NCBI GenBank assembly: GCA_026315105.1
Contig: CM048750.1
Span: 262,189,151-262,253,150, forward strand
Source: Locusta migratoria
Taxonomy: Eukaryota; Arthropoda; Insecta; Orthoptera; Acrididae
Reading direction: 5' to 3'
DNA: 64,000 bases
Below the pieces are notes generated by a model. That model made no database searches. It was not told where the DNA came from and worked only from the letters and a program-made list of their open reading frames with translations. This document shows, in pieces, positions 42,391 to 53,639 of this stretch. The position numbers and the translations under genes are program-made. Numbering within the stretch: the first letter of the stretch is position 1; every line of letters begins with the position of its first letter.

Positions 42391-43041
42391 CCAGTTGTGG
42401 GTCTCTGGCCACTCGGGGATCAGTGGCAACGAACATGCCGACCGATTAGCCAGGATGGGGGGGGGGGGGGGGCAGAGACTCCATTTATTGGACCGGAACC
42501 TGTCCTGACAATCACCAAGGCAAAGATCAAATTGGAGCTACGTAACTGGCTCAGAAGACAGCACGTAGAATATTGGACCAAAGTCCATCAACAAAAACAT
42601 GGCAAGGTAATGATGCCAAAGCTATGTTTTAAAAGAAGCTCTGCAATCCTGGGTCTGAACAGGAGAGAGATTAGACTCATGGTTGGATTGCTGACCGGCC
42701 ATGGGAATTTCAAAAAACACCTACGTACAATGGGAATAACAGAAGAGGACCCTAAATGTAGGATCTGTGATAACGGTGATGAAACTGCATCACATCTAAT
42801 CTTCGAATGCATTGCATTGGAGAATAAAAGGCACAGAATATTTGGGACAACCAGACCCGAAGAAATTGTGTCTAATAAAGAACTGGTAAAGGGACTCCTT
42901 GTACTGTTCAAGGGCATTGGTTGGCTTTACTAGATATACAGGGAGCGATACCGCACAATAAATTTAGTTTCGGTGCGGGCAGTGGCGGGTTGGTCCAAGA
43001 CTGTTTTGGCTTCCCTGCAAAAATCAATCAATCAATCAATC
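42391..43041 (+). mobile_element. LINE 3' end with RNase H (I/R1/LOA-type), ATCA tail
   Basis: 5'-truncated LINE inserted in the inverted-repeat element. It contains the end of an RNase H domain, a C-terminal zinc-knuckle region, a short 3' UTR and the tail 'aatcaatcaatcaatcaa'. Different family from LINE-A, B and C, none of which shows RNase H. Confidence 0.85.
42398..42933 (+). pseudogene. RNase H end and Cys/His C-terminus of a LINE polyprotein
   Basis: From 42398 one frame reads WVSGHSGISGNEHADRLARM, the classic last motif of RNase H I. A 16-nt G run (42457-42472) shifts the frame. The next frame continues AETPFIGPEPVLTITKAKIK, then MVGLLTGHGNFKKHLRTMGI, CRICDNGDETASHLIFEC (C-X2-C-X8-H-X4-C) and ends ...FKGIGWLY. 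Excepting the slipped G run, the frame is clean to the stop. Confidence 0.87.
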
Positions 43042-43162
43042 AACAATCGCGTTATGCTATTCTACATTTGGGCTATAGATAAGAAAACTGTAGGTGAAAG
43101 TACTCACGATTAAAATGTTAAATATCATAACGCGATTGTTACTGGCATTTCCTCTCATTCGT

Positions 43163-43206
43163 ATATAGATAACCCTGATGATGTGGCTCTAATGCCACAA
43201 AACTAG
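43163..43206 (+). ncRNA. Hammerhead-like motif with mutated G12 (mirror copy)
   Basis: CTGATGA, stem II GTGGC...GCCAC around TCTAAT, then AAAAC in place of GAAAC, then TAGTTGG. Same loss as in the left arm. Confidence 0.6.
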
Positions 43207-43574
43207 TTGGTTAATAAAAGAACACCAGACAGCTGAAGCGGTTTCCATCATTATGACTATTTGTGGGATGTCGGAACTCCATATTACAATTTACAGCCTC
43301 CGGCATTACAGTTCGATGAATGAAGGCAGAACGGGCGGATCACAGTGCTGCACCTGCGTACAGTGTTGCCAACTCCAGAAAATCTGAGTCGCCAGATTCA
43401 ATATCAAAAGTCGCTAAAACTGATTTTGCTAGATGTGGACTGAAGAATTCGTGCTATGAATGAAACAAGAAGTCAGGGGAAAGGGGGGGGGGGGGTTAAT
43501 AAAATATTAATAAAAATTTGCCCTTAAGTAATTGTTATATAATTAAATAACGCATCACTTGGGACAACATACAT

Positions 43575-44110
43575 ATAAAATATGCTTAAGTTTAATGAAA
43601 CCTGTTCTCATCATTGTCCGAATTACAAAAATTTTTATTTCATTCTGCGGAAGAACTTACTGAGCAGCAAGAACATCAGTATCGCGATAAGAAAACGTAT
43701 AGTGAAAGCTTTTGTCTGGAGTGTGGCTCTATACGGTTGCGAAACTTGGACAATAGGAAGAGAGGAGAGAAGACGGCTAGAGGCCCTGGAGAATTTGGTG
43801 TTATAGAAGGATGATGATCAGCTGGAAAGAGAGAGTGACAAATGAAGTAATTAGGAGAGTACAGGAAAACTGATCCCTGTGGAGGCACATCCAAACTTAT
43901 AGGGCACATCCTCAGACACAATAACATCATCGCAACAATAGCAGAAGGAGCCAGTGAGGGAAGAAACCGACGGGGGCGATCAAGAATATCATACATGCAA
44001 CAGATCATGAATGTTGTTGGATGTGACATATATGTGAAAATGAAGAGGAAGGCAGACAGAAGAGAGGAATGGCGCTCTGCTGCAAACCAACCTCAGGGTT
44101 GAACATTGAA
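43575..44110 (+). mobile_element. LINE 3' end, RTE-like family D
   Basis: 43582-43806 reads ISIAIRKRIVKAFVWSVALY, GCETWTIGREERRRLE, then in other frames RRGRSRISYMQQIMN-like and ADRREEWRSAANQPQG before the tail 'aataagaagaag'. This is the C-terminal region following the RT in an RTE-like LINE; related in layout to LINE-C but distinct in sequence. Several frameshifts. Upstream, 43259-43574 holds only a 13-nt G run. Confidence 0.82.
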
Positions 44111-44589
44111 TAAGAAGAAGTCAAATATACTAGAAATATAAATTATTGTTGTAACAAAAGAAGGCAGGAATTCAGATTACGAAATACACATGCTGGAAGG
44201 TGAGTTATTCATTGCAGTCTGTAGATAGTATAACACTTCAGATTCATGCTCATGTGACTAAATTGAACTTGATATAGAGAGTCGAACGTCGCTCAAAAGA
44301 TGATGGTGCAGTTCCCCTGGTTTTGTCACAAACGAGTAACTTCTTTTCGTTCTAGTACGCCCCGATACGTCTGGCGGATTGTCAAGAGATGGTAACTCGG
44401 TATCAATTCTATTGCTCAATGCACAAAACAGGATGAAGTCCGGGTTTCCCCAACCGTGTTGCCCTTGTGTTACCAATTCTAGCGACCAAGTGGCTAAACT
44501 GCCATCACTGCCTGCATAGCGGCCGGTGTTGTCAACCTGCCCCCACCGCAGTGCAGCTGGGCATCATGCCTGTTTCGTGTTAGGCCTGC

Positions 44590-45390
44590 TGGACGAAGTG
44601 CTTGTACAGTGCTTTGGTTCAGAACTAAGAACAGGACATGAACGAGCAAAGGATCAATTTGAAGTTTTAATCTTGCCAAGACACCTGAAAAAAAAGCATG
44701 CGATGCTGGTACGTGTTTATGAGGTTTTGCCCGTTTTCGAGGAGGCCGGGAAAGTGTCCGTAACAATACCCATGGCAGACGACCGGTGACCACTGTCAGT
44801 GATGAAAACATTACGAAAATGAGGGCAAGAATCGCGAACGATCGTCGGTTAACTGCAGATTAACCGTGAATCGAGCAACAGATCCTTACCCACAAGTTAT
44901 GTAAGAGGAGAACGCTTTGTCGTCTAGTACCGCATCACTTGACTGGCCGTAAGAATCAGGCACAATTCACAGGATTATGTCGAAACGGAGGATGCGACAC
45001 CCAATTCCTTGAACCGAATCCTCACTGAAGATGGAACCTGGTGTCTCCGGTACGATCCTGAAACGAAAGGCAAAAAGCAGAACGCCATTATGCTCCTCTG
45101 AGAAAGGTCATGGCCGAAAACATCACGCATCAAAACGATGCTCATTACAGTTCCTGGAAAAATAAATAAATAAAAAAAAATTGGGGCAACTTGAACATTT
45201 GCCATACCTTCTGGATCTCAACCATCCAGAGTTCTTCCTCTTCTGTCGATAGGAAAGAGATTTGACGATATTCATGACATGCAACGAAACATGAGGAGGC
45301 TCTTTAACACCACCACAAAGGAAGATTTCGTGCAAAGTTTCCAGGACATAAATCGCAGAGATCAGCATTGCATAGATACGGGAGGTGACT
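44590..45390 (+). pseudogene. Mariner transposase, heavily decayed
   Basis: Scattered matches on the plus strand: DDRPVTTVSDENITKMRARI, NDRRLTAD, then TWCLRYDPETKGKKQ-like text (the region of the first catalytic Asp, normally D-E-T-W), and a degraded third-Asp region around 45210. Many stops and frameshifts. Terminal repeats were not found, so limits are approximate. 44111-44589 shows nothing else. Confidence 0.65.
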
Positions 45391-45649
45391 ATTTCGAAGG
45401 ATAGTAAGGTAACTGTAGTTCGTAGTTCATCTACGTTACTGTTACACGACTATTCACCGTTGTTTATTGTCAGAGGTTGTATGTATCATCACACACACAC
45501 GCTCATACACAACTCACTCACTCGCACGCCAAACAGATGCGATCAGGACCCAAGTGAAGTACGTACGAAGAATACGTACTCGCTAAAGGGGGACAACCCT
45601 TGCGCAATCACTGCTGACCCTAACATGCTTTAAAAAGGAGTAATGGAGG

Positions 45650-46145
45650 AGCCAGGCGGTCGTCGTTATACAACAATCTGCGCGCGCAGAGCCCAACACT
45701 TGGAGAGCCAATTAAAGGCGGTCGCTCGAGTTATCGGCCGGCTGGGGACCACGTGGTGCATCGTTACACCGCCAGCGCCGACCAATGGGGTGGCGTCTGC
45801 GCCTTTGTCCCCGGCCAATGGCCTGCGACCTCTCCAGCTCGCGCGCGACCGCCCGCGGTTTGACTGCATTCAACCCGGAAATCGCCGCTACAGTCACCGC
45901 CAGTTTCGAGATCGATCACGTGTCGCTCAAAGGACTCTTCAGCGTGTATGTAGCGGTTTTTAATGCAACCGCCGGCAAGTGTCGTCTGGAACCATTCAAC
46001 TCTTGGACCTCTGGCGCCGGCAATGAGACCCTGTCCTCTGAGAATGGTGTGTTGGCCGGACGAGACACCAGGTCACATTAGTACCGAAACTCGCCCGCTT
46101 ACCGCACGAGAGGTAAATCGGCAATTGTGGCATCCAGAAACCAAG
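45650..46145. other. CpG-rich block without recognised gene
   Basis: GC- and CpG-rich with overlapping open frames on both strands, none with a recognisable domain. Downstream, 46146-46960 is AT-rich spacer with no feature. Confidence 0.35.
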
Positions 46146-46961
46146 GGAGGTAGCTGACACTCCTTATATTGTAAGAAAACTAGCATCAAAGCTTGGAAAT
46201 TTCAATTAATTATATTGAAATGTTTCTGTTGTGACCTCGTCGCCTTTTGTTAATTATTCGTCCCGGTCTCCTTGTCTATAATGGTACTGGTAATGGTAAT
46301 GGATTGTTCGACATGTAAAACAAGATTGCGGGCTCTGTATACACCACTGTCAGTATTTTCATATAAAAGTAATTTTTAGGAAATTATCCACGTTCCTGAT
46401 GAAGATGGCGGTCAAAAATTGATAAGTCTTTTCATTTATTTATATTTTATTTATTTATTTACATTTATTTATAATTATATACTTATATTAAAGTCAGTAT
46501 TTAGGAATCGTTGTGGTTAATGGTTATACCAAAAAGTGGAAAGTTCTGAGAAAGGACCAAGAACGGATAGAAGATGGTGTAAAGTATTACAAATAATTAT
46601 TTCATTTGGAATACAGTTATTTATTTTTTATATTTTAAATAAATATCTTTCCTCGAAATCCGATTCTGGAATACTATGGATTAGATAAAATTGAAAATTA
46701 AAAAAAAAAAATGCTACTCATGGCTAATTAATTTTATTGTATTTTTTGAAGATTTCTTAACAATGACAATTTGCTTTTTAAACGTAGCTCAAAGCCAGAG
46801 TAGCAACTAGTGGCATGATTTGAAACGTAATTTAGATACAATTATATATTTTTGACGACGTTACAGTTTTCAATGAATGAAATAAATCGCAATTTGCGAT
46901 TAGTTATGGCTTGACTGTACTAGGTTTAGATGGAATACCAAAGTACGGCGAATGAAAATTT

Positions 46962-47038
46962 GTGCCCGGCTGGCATTCGAACCCGGGATCTCCTGTTTAC
47001 TAGGCACACGTATTGACCACTCCGCCATCGAGAACACA
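46962..47038 (-). repeat. tRNA-like (SINE head)
   Basis: Minus strand: A box 'TGGCGGAGTGGTCAATACG', B box 'GGGTTCGAATGCC' and a T arm closing onto CCGGGCACA. Sequence continues on the low-coordinate side as a probable SINE body ('aaattttcattcgccgtac'). The acceptor 5' side is weak. Confidence 0.55.
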
Positions 47039-47499
47039 GTGACCAGCCCGACTGCAGAGGACTTAATTTAGAAAGGTAATAATATATACTTGCGGACACA
47101 GTGCAAAAGAAAGTGGAAGGTCGTGGAATTCATAACTTAACCCTCCTTTTAATTGCATTTTACAATTTTCTCGTCCATTTTCTTGTAGTACGTTAACTGA
47201 AATATAAACATGGATAATTGATGATCTCATAGTGATGTAAGTGATTTGTCATTAGTACATATCTCCTAGACTAGCTTCCAGTATGGAAGTATTCGCTTCA
47301 CTTGCTCAGAACACAAATAAATGTCTTCGACAACAAGACTGTTTTAGTAGTCTGGCCAGGTGCACGCACGCTAACAATGAACTGCCGCATTTGACCTGAC
47401 ATATAGACGAGTAAATGAACATCTGGTCATTCGCACAGCTGGCATTCAGTGCTTCCACCATTGTTGCAGCAAACCTGATAGTCCAAAATTCCCATTTAG

Positions 47500-48195
47500 A
47501 AACTTGTTCTTTTTTTTCCTTCCTCTTTGGTCACGTTTCAAGGTTCTGGCCCAATGTGTGTTGCCAGGGAATTTAGTCATTCTAATAGCCATCTCCTCTG
47601 CCGTCGTATCTCTACCCATCTCCTTCGCACCACTCTCTCTGTCTACCTCATCCTCCCTTCGTATCGTCTTTCTCTCTGTCCATGTTCTCCTTCCCCTCTC
47701 TCTACTTCTTGCTCATTCTACTCCTTCCCCTTCTACCCATCACCCTGTGTCATTTTCTCCCTGCGCTTGATGTTAATCTCCTCCTCTCTCCTCTCTCTCT
47801 TCGTCTCCTCCTACCTCTCTTTTAGCCCATCTTCTCCGCGTCCTCCGACGTCTCTCTACCTCCTCCTCCTCCTTTACTGAGCTTTGCATGAAAATTATTC
47901 ATTCCAATAACCATCTCCTCTGCTCTCCTATCTATTATGCTCATCTCCTTCTCACTACTCTCTACGACTACCTCATCCTACTCTCACACCACCTTTCTCT
48001 CTGTCCACCTCCTCCTTCCCGTCTCTATACTTCTTCGTTCTCCTACTCCTTCCCCTTCTATCGACCACCCTGTGTCATGTTAATCTCTTGTCTCCTCTCC
48101 CCCGCTCTCTCTATCTTTATCTGATCCTACATTTCTTTTAGTCCATCTCCTCCGCGCCCTCTAATGTCTCTGTACCACCTCTTAGTCTTCCTCTA
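47500..48195. repeat. ~700-bp pyrimidine tract built of two ~330-bp repeats
   Basis: The plus strand is overwhelmingly C/T. Copy 1 (~47560-47885) and copy 2 (~47890-48195) share ordered landmarks: 'aatagccatctcctctgc' / 'aataaccatctcctctgc', 'caccctgtgtcat' at ~47742 and ~48066, and 'cttttagcccatcttctccgcg' / 'cttttagtccatctcctccgcg'. Open frames in it are low-complexity. Confidence 0.8.
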
Positions 48196-48197
48196 CC

Positions 48198-48450
48198 GAG
48201 CGAGGTGTCTCAGAGGTAAGACACTGGACGCCCACTCCAGAGGATGACGATTCAAACCCGTCTCCGTCGATCCTGATTTAGTTTTTCCGGGGTTTCCCTG
48301 AATCACTTCAGACAAATGCCGGGATGCTTCTTTTCAAAGGGCACAACCGATTTCATTCCCCATCCCTGACAAAAAATTATCCGAGCGTGAGCTCCGTCTC
48401 TGATGACCACGATATTGACGGAGCCTTAAACCCTAATCTTCCTCCCTTCT
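48198..48450 (+). mobile_element. SINE-3
   Basis: tRNA-like head 'ccgagcgaggtgtctcagag' with a weakened B box 'gattcaaacccg', then the family body 'gatttagtttttccggggtt' and 'tgccgggatgcttcttttca'. Minus-strand relative at 59905-60075. Confidence 0.8.
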
Positions 48451-48548
48451 CGCCTTCGATCTCCTTCTCCACCTCCTCTGTATATGAAAAAACTGCATAT
48501 GTCTGGTAAATTTTACAGTGAACTTTGAAAATGCTGTAAAAAAGTTCA

Positions 48549-48722
48549 ATGTTTGCATAACTAAGAGACCAAATTAAGATGATACGTCCTACGACTTATA
48601 CACTACTGTCAACTAACTTTAACTAACTAAAGCACACACACTCACGAAAGAGGGAGGACTAGAACCTCTGGCGAGAGTGCCTGCGCAATTCGCGACATGG
48701 GACATCAAACCGCGCGGCGTAC
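48549..48722 (-). mobile_element. SINE-2, old copy
   Basis: Diverged but colinear: 'gaggactagaacctctggcg' (B box), 'gcacacacactcac', and the 3'-end match 'aatgtttgcataac'. It ends next to the mariner element at 48725. Confidence 0.65.
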
Positions 48723-48724
48723 GA

Positions 48725-49993
48725 GGGTTGGAGCTTAAATAGTGGAAACTATTTATTCACAACCGTTACAAGAGCGTTATAGGTTTGCACCTGTTACTGA
48801 CCTTGAAAGTGGTCACCAGCAACGTGCAAGAGCAAGGTGTAGTATACCGTTAGCAGAGGCTGTTCTGTTCATAGTGCGAATGGCATGCTCTTCTGCTTGT
48901 CGAATCTCTGGAACAGTTCTGAAGCGAATGCCACGAAGTGGTTCCTTAAGTCCGGGGAGTATGGTGTATGCTAGAGTACTTCCCAGTCCTATCGACCGAA
49001 CAGAGCAGCCACAGCTTCCGCTGTATGCGCTCGCGCATTGTCGTGCAAAATAATGGTTGGGTTGCGTAGAAGGTTTTGCCGCTTCTTTCGCAAACTGGTG
49101 GCAGATAATGCTCCAAAAACAAACAGTAATACTGTGCATTGACGGTCTGCACTGATGGAACGTAATGTGTTAGGATAAAAACATCACAGTCGTATACGAG
49201 AATTACCATAACTTTCACCAAACTGGGGCTCTGACGTACTTTCGACTTTCGCGACGACCCATAATGACGCCATTTGTTGGATTGGCGTTACAATTTTGGC
49301 TCGTACGATGTGGCCCATGTCTCACCCAGTGTTACGATACGGCGCAAGAAAGTCTGTCATTCGCACTCATAGCGCTCCAAGTCCGTCTGAACAGCATTGT
49401 AAAGCATCCATTTCTGCATTTCCGTCATTTCATGAGGAATCCAATGTGATGCAGTTTTTCGCATGCCCAGGTGTTCCTTCAGGATTCGAAGCACAGCCAT
49501 ACATGCAAATCCGGTATCGTGAGTAAACTCACGAATCGTCTGGCATCGATCACTGTCCACTAACGCGGCAACAGTATGCTCTTCTTCTTCACAGACAGTA
49601 GGACGACCTGACCGATGTACGTCTGCCACAGTTTGGCGACCTTCGTTGAAGGCTTTTACCCAACGTGCCACTATTCTGTACGGCAATGCGGATTCCCCGC
49701 ACGCCTCTTGAAGATCTTCAGGTCACTGTCGCGCTGTACGACATCTGAAACATTCACTCTAGATCCAACATTGTTGTTCCTGTTTAGAAAACACAGTGAC
49801 ACCGTTACGTTAGACCGCTCGCTCACATGTGACTGTTTTTCCCTCGATTGTGCGCACGCTGGTGACGTGGGACAGGCGAGTCCATTTGCTCGGAGGTAAG
49901 ATAGGTATGTGAACAACGTGTGCTATCAGTGACAATAGTAAATTCCATCGTATAGTGCTCCACAGTAGCCAGTATTTAACTTCCAACCCTTGT
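48725..49993 (-). mobile_element. Mariner element, 1.27 kb
   Basis: Inverted ends 'agggttggagcttaaatag' (left) and 'tatttaacttccaaccct' (right). The transposase runs on the minus strand. The size is that of a full-length mariner. Confidence 0.87.
48813..49750 (-). pseudogene. Mariner transposase, frameshifted
   Basis: Minus-strand pieces in order: helix-turn-helix region YRIVARWVKAFNEGRQTVAD and RSGRPTVCEEEEHTVAALVD (49357-49686), then in another frame VTLGETWATSYEPKLKRQSN, VKVMVILVYDCDVFILTHYV and VNAQYYCLFLEHYLPPV, then LKEPLRGIRFRTVPEIRQAE near 48900, which normally follows the third catalytic Asp. Asp of VYDCD (catalytic) is present, but frameshifts and deletions separate the parts. Inactive. 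Confidence 0.87.
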
Positions 49994-51604
49994 TTTAAGA
50001 AGTAGCAATGTGCTAGTTTCTCTTCCTGTGGCTGCTGCTCTCGAGCACTTGTGTATGGCGGGTTGCTGTTCGAGGGGACAATACGCATCGTACTCGATTT
50101 TTCAGCTATTACTTCGGATATTTCCTGTTTTTACTCTTCCAAAACCATTTATGTATTAAACGAAAAAAAAATTGACCAAGTCTTTTAGGTAGACTTGCGC
50201 ACATGTTAGGAAACTGCAGAGGCAGTATAGAAGCTGAATATCTGAATTTGGTGGCGATGAAAACGGAGAGTGGGTAAAGATGATGTAGGTACAGATTGGA
50301 AACATGTCTGGGATGTAGGAAAGGAACAGAAGCTGATAATATGGTGTAGAAAAGGGGGAACAGAAGAAGTGGAAGGCAGTTGTGTGTGTCAGTTAGAGAG
50401 AGAATTTTATATAACTTTCTCATTGAATTTTGGTGGCTAAAGTTTTCCACTATGAAAAGCATTTACGTACTGTCGACCTCTTTTTTCTTTTTTCCGTTTG
50501 CTAAAAGCCTTCGTTTATTCTCCAGCCATACCTCCAGCCATATAAGAACAAGCGGCAGAAGATTATATGACTCTGTGTACTATAACTGTTTCAGTGTGCG
50601 AGATTTGTGACAACCATGGAACGACGCACTCATTCAATAAATGCCATTGAAAGGCACAGGTTATTTACAGTGCGTTTATTATTTATGTGAACCGAAACGA
50701 CCGACTGCGAAATTTATTGAAACGGTGAAATTCCAGATGTAATTGAACAGTGACCTGTGAAACATTACGTCGGAGCATCCTAAATGGTAACTTTATCTTC
50801 ATTACTGCAGAGCTGGTAACTGTTGCGATCAAAATGTCGCGTGTCGTGCGCATTTCCGAAGCTAAATTGTAATATCGCTAATGCGGTTACTGGAATTCAA
50901 GTTCGAACACGTGGAAACACGTCAGTGCAATTCTATAAGCGACATTAACCTGTAAAAAAAATGGCACTCTTGGGTGTTGGGAGAGAGTTCGCATTCGAAG
51001 CCTGCAGCGAACCAACCGAAAAGCGGTTTGAAAGAAGCGCGCAGAAATGATGTTTGCGTACCTGCAATTCGGCTTTAAAGGAGCAGAGAACGCCATTGTT
51101 CGACGCAAGGTATTGAAAACAGCGAGGAAAAGGCAATCCTCCCACCCTGTGAGTTGCAAGTTTCACTCTGTGTTTGTTTTGAATCAGACCTCCGTGAAAT
51201 GTTTGTCAGCTGCGGGGAGGGGGGGGGATACTCGTTTCATTTTTAATTCGCGTAGCGCCGCAGCCCGCAATTTGGGCAGAACAAAAGACGAAACAAGGCG
51301 AGAAGTTCTCAATATCGTTAGCGCTCACCTCCAGCGCATATTCTTCGCGACAAAAGCGCGTCTGATATTTCTTAAGTAGCGAGTATAATCGACAGGAACG
51401 GAACTGAATACGATGGTGCGAACAACACCAGTCAACACAGCGTGGTTTGTAGCACAACATCTCTGGCAAACTCCAAACACGACACATCGAGATTACCTTC
51501 ACACAGATCCGATGAAGACGAATTCTGATGTTCATGCGAAAGATAGTGTATACGTTTGGACTGATTTGGAGGCCATAAAGAGAAAGTCATTTAAATGTAA
51601 TTAT
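49994..51604. other. No recognised gene
   Basis: Mixed composition. Open frames up to ~117 codons (for example 50109-50462 minus, 51047-51379 plus) lack domains. A G-rich run lies at 51217-51228. Confidence 0.4.
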
Positions 51605-52170
51605 ACGTTGTTGTTGTTATTGTCTTTACTCCAGAGACTGATCTGATGCAAGCTTTCCAAGTTACCTATACTAAACAAGCCTGTTCATCTCCTCATGAGA
51701 ACGGCAACATACAAGTTTTTGAAATTCGTCTCTGAGTCTCCTTCTGCGATTTCTGCCCCAAGCACTGCTCTCTAGTGTAAGATTTACGATTGCTCATTCT
51801 TACCAATCGAACCCTTCTCTTAATCAATATATGCCACAAATTTATTTATTTCCCAATTCCGTTCAGTACCTTCTCATTATCTAGGCGACCCATTCATCCA
51901 ATCTTACGCATTCTTCTATAGGTCCACATTTCAAAAACTTCTGTCTTCTTTCTGTCTGAACTCCTTACCGTCCACGTTTCACTCCCGTACAATTCTACAC
52001 TCACGACAATCGGTTTCAGAAATTACTTCCTAACATTTAAATCAATATTATATGTCAACAAATTTCGCTGCATCACAAATTATTTTCTTCCCATAGCTAT
52101 TCTACATTTTATATCTTCATTGCTTAGCCCATCGGAAGTTATTTTGCTATCCAAATAAGAAAACTGAACT
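51605..52170 (-). mobile_element. LINE-C 3' region, decayed
   Basis: Begins with the ACAACA-type tail as 'cgttgttgttgttattgtct' and follows the LINE-C 3' coding region backwards ('catctcctcatgagaacggc', 'ccatagctattctacatttt'). No usable frame. Confidence 0.82.
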
Positions 52171-52189
52171 ACTACTTTTAATTTAGAAC

Positions 52190-52930
52190 TGTTGTATCTT
52201 CTAAGTGTTCTGCCAATGAAATGTAGTCTTTGGTTCGCCTTCCCTACAATATTTTCTACGTGTTATTCCCAATTTAAGGCGCGGCGGAGCGGCCGAGCGC
52301 ATTGAGGCACTATGCTGCGAGGCGCGAGGCCGTCCCTGTCGGGGGTTCGAATCCCCCCCTCGGGCATGGATGTCTGTGTTGTCTTTAGTATCAGTTAGTT
52401 CATAAGTAGTAGAGTACGCCATCATCGTATAGTCATACAGTAGAGCTGCATGTCCTCGGGAGAAGTAACGACTGCTTTCAGACGTTCGCAGTAACTGCAT
52501 GGCAAAGCCATATTAGCTGATGTTACAAGGCCAGCTCAGTCAATCAACCAGACTGTTGCTTCTGTAACTACTGAAAAGGCTTCTGCCCCTCTTCAGGAAC
52601 CACACGTTTGTCTGGCCTCTCCACAGATACCCCTCAAACGTGTGGTTGCACCTATGGTACGGCTATCTGCATCGTTGAGGCACGGAAGCCACCCCACCTC
52701 GGCAATGTCTGTGATTCATGAGTTTGTAAGTTTAGGGACAAATGACCACGCAGTTAAGTCTCATAAGCTCCAGAAACATTTGAACCCAGTTTAAGTTGTT
52801 CGTAATTGTTAGTCCTAGCTATTTAGTAGAATTGACGGTGTGTGGGTTTGACTGATTTATCGTGTAACTGAACATCAACGGATTTCTTTCAGTGGTCATA
52901 CAGATGACCCTGTGTATCACCTGTAATGTA
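52190..52930 (-). mobile_element. LINE-A RT/connection fragment, split by a SINE
   Basis: 52190-52278 and 52796-52930 join to one LINE-A segment ('ttccctacaatattttctac' ... 'agttgttcgtaattgttagt' ... 'gatttatcgtgtaactgaac'); the same segment is found at 58660-58830. A SINE-1 separates the halves. 52931-53194 downstream is unrecognised. Confidence 0.75.
52279..52784 (+). mobile_element. SINE-1 in LINE-A, itself interrupted by ~312 bp
   Basis: The SINE halves are 52279-52407 and 52720-52784. The outer TSD is 'cccaatttaag' at 52268-52278 versus 'cccagtttaag' at 52785-52795. The inner 52408-52719 segment ('agagtacgccatcatcgtat' to 'tgtctgtgattcatg') is of unknown family; 'ttcat' stands on both sides of it. 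Confidence 0.82.
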
Positions 52931-53194
52931 CCTGTAAAATTGTATTATAGGAAGTCTTGTACTTCAGGATATATATCATAGAGATGCGCAAAAACTAGCT
53001 TTATTCTAAAACAGAGCTCAAATTACTCTAATCCATTCATTATATTATTAATGAGGGTATTTAGTAACATACAACAACCTTGAAATCCAATTTCGAACTA
53101 TTTCTAAGAATTTTTTAGGTTGCATGCTTGAAGTCAATTCATTAACTAAAGTCATGAACTCATTCTCAAGGCTTTGAAGCAGTTCAGTCAAAAA

Positions 53195-53552
53195 ATGAAA
53201 AGTTTGTATAGCTTATTGACTTAACGACGGTGTCATCAGTCCCTAAAGTTACAAACTACTTACGAACTAGCTAACACTAAGGACGGCACAAATATCCATG
53301 CCCGAGGGGGGGATTCGAACCCCCGACCGTAGTGGCCGTGCAGACCGTGACTGGAGCGCCTCAGTCCCCCCTCTTTTTTTTTCTTTTTTTTTTTCTGCGG
53401 TTAGTTCTAGTCCTTGCGGACGCTGATCGAGTTTGTTCGTTGTGGTTCTACGTGTTCTTTGGCTCATCTTTTTTATTGCAGAGGGCGTTGAGCACTCTGG
53501 CCCGACGCGCTGAGCCACGGCGCCCGGGTCCCCTCGGCCACCGCGGGCGGCA
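53195..53552 (-). mobile_element. SINE-1 interrupted by a short poly(A)-tailed retroposon
   Basis: SINE-1 parts 53195-53371 and ~53530-53552 (minus). Between them, 53372-53529 ends in an A-rich tail seen as 'ctctttttttttcttttttt'. Its minus-strand 5' end reads 'gcgccgtggctcagcgcgtc', tRNA-like around the A box. 'gtcccc' borders both sides. A second small SINE family is likely. Confidence 0.75.
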
Positions 53553-53639
53553 GCAGTTCAGTACGTGTTAATTCGATACATTACGGAATCGAAGCTGTAT
53601 ATAGTTACTCATGAACGAATAAATTATGTGGTGTGTTGA

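Larger units (their letters stand above)
42277..43258. mobile_element. ~100-bp inverted-repeat element with hammerhead motifs in both arms
   Basis: Left arm 42277-42385 and right arm ~43150-43258 are near-perfect reverse complements ('agtcataatgatgg' ... 'ccatcattatgact'). Each arm holds a hammerhead-like core. Internal family sequence resumes at 43042 ('aatcgcgttatgctattcta'). A partial copy is at 23386-23600. The inverted hammerhead layout suggests a Penelope-derived, non-autonomous element. A LINE 3' end (42391-43041) is inserted. Confidence 0.75.

Noticed and set aside
44526..44789. 87-codon open frame as a host gene
   Set aside because: It leads straight into decayed mariner transposase motifs in the same direction and has no independent support.
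47504..48124. Plus-strand Ser/Leu/Pro-rich open frames resembling signal peptides
   Set aside because: They arise from the pyrimidine tract and are low-complexity in all three frames.
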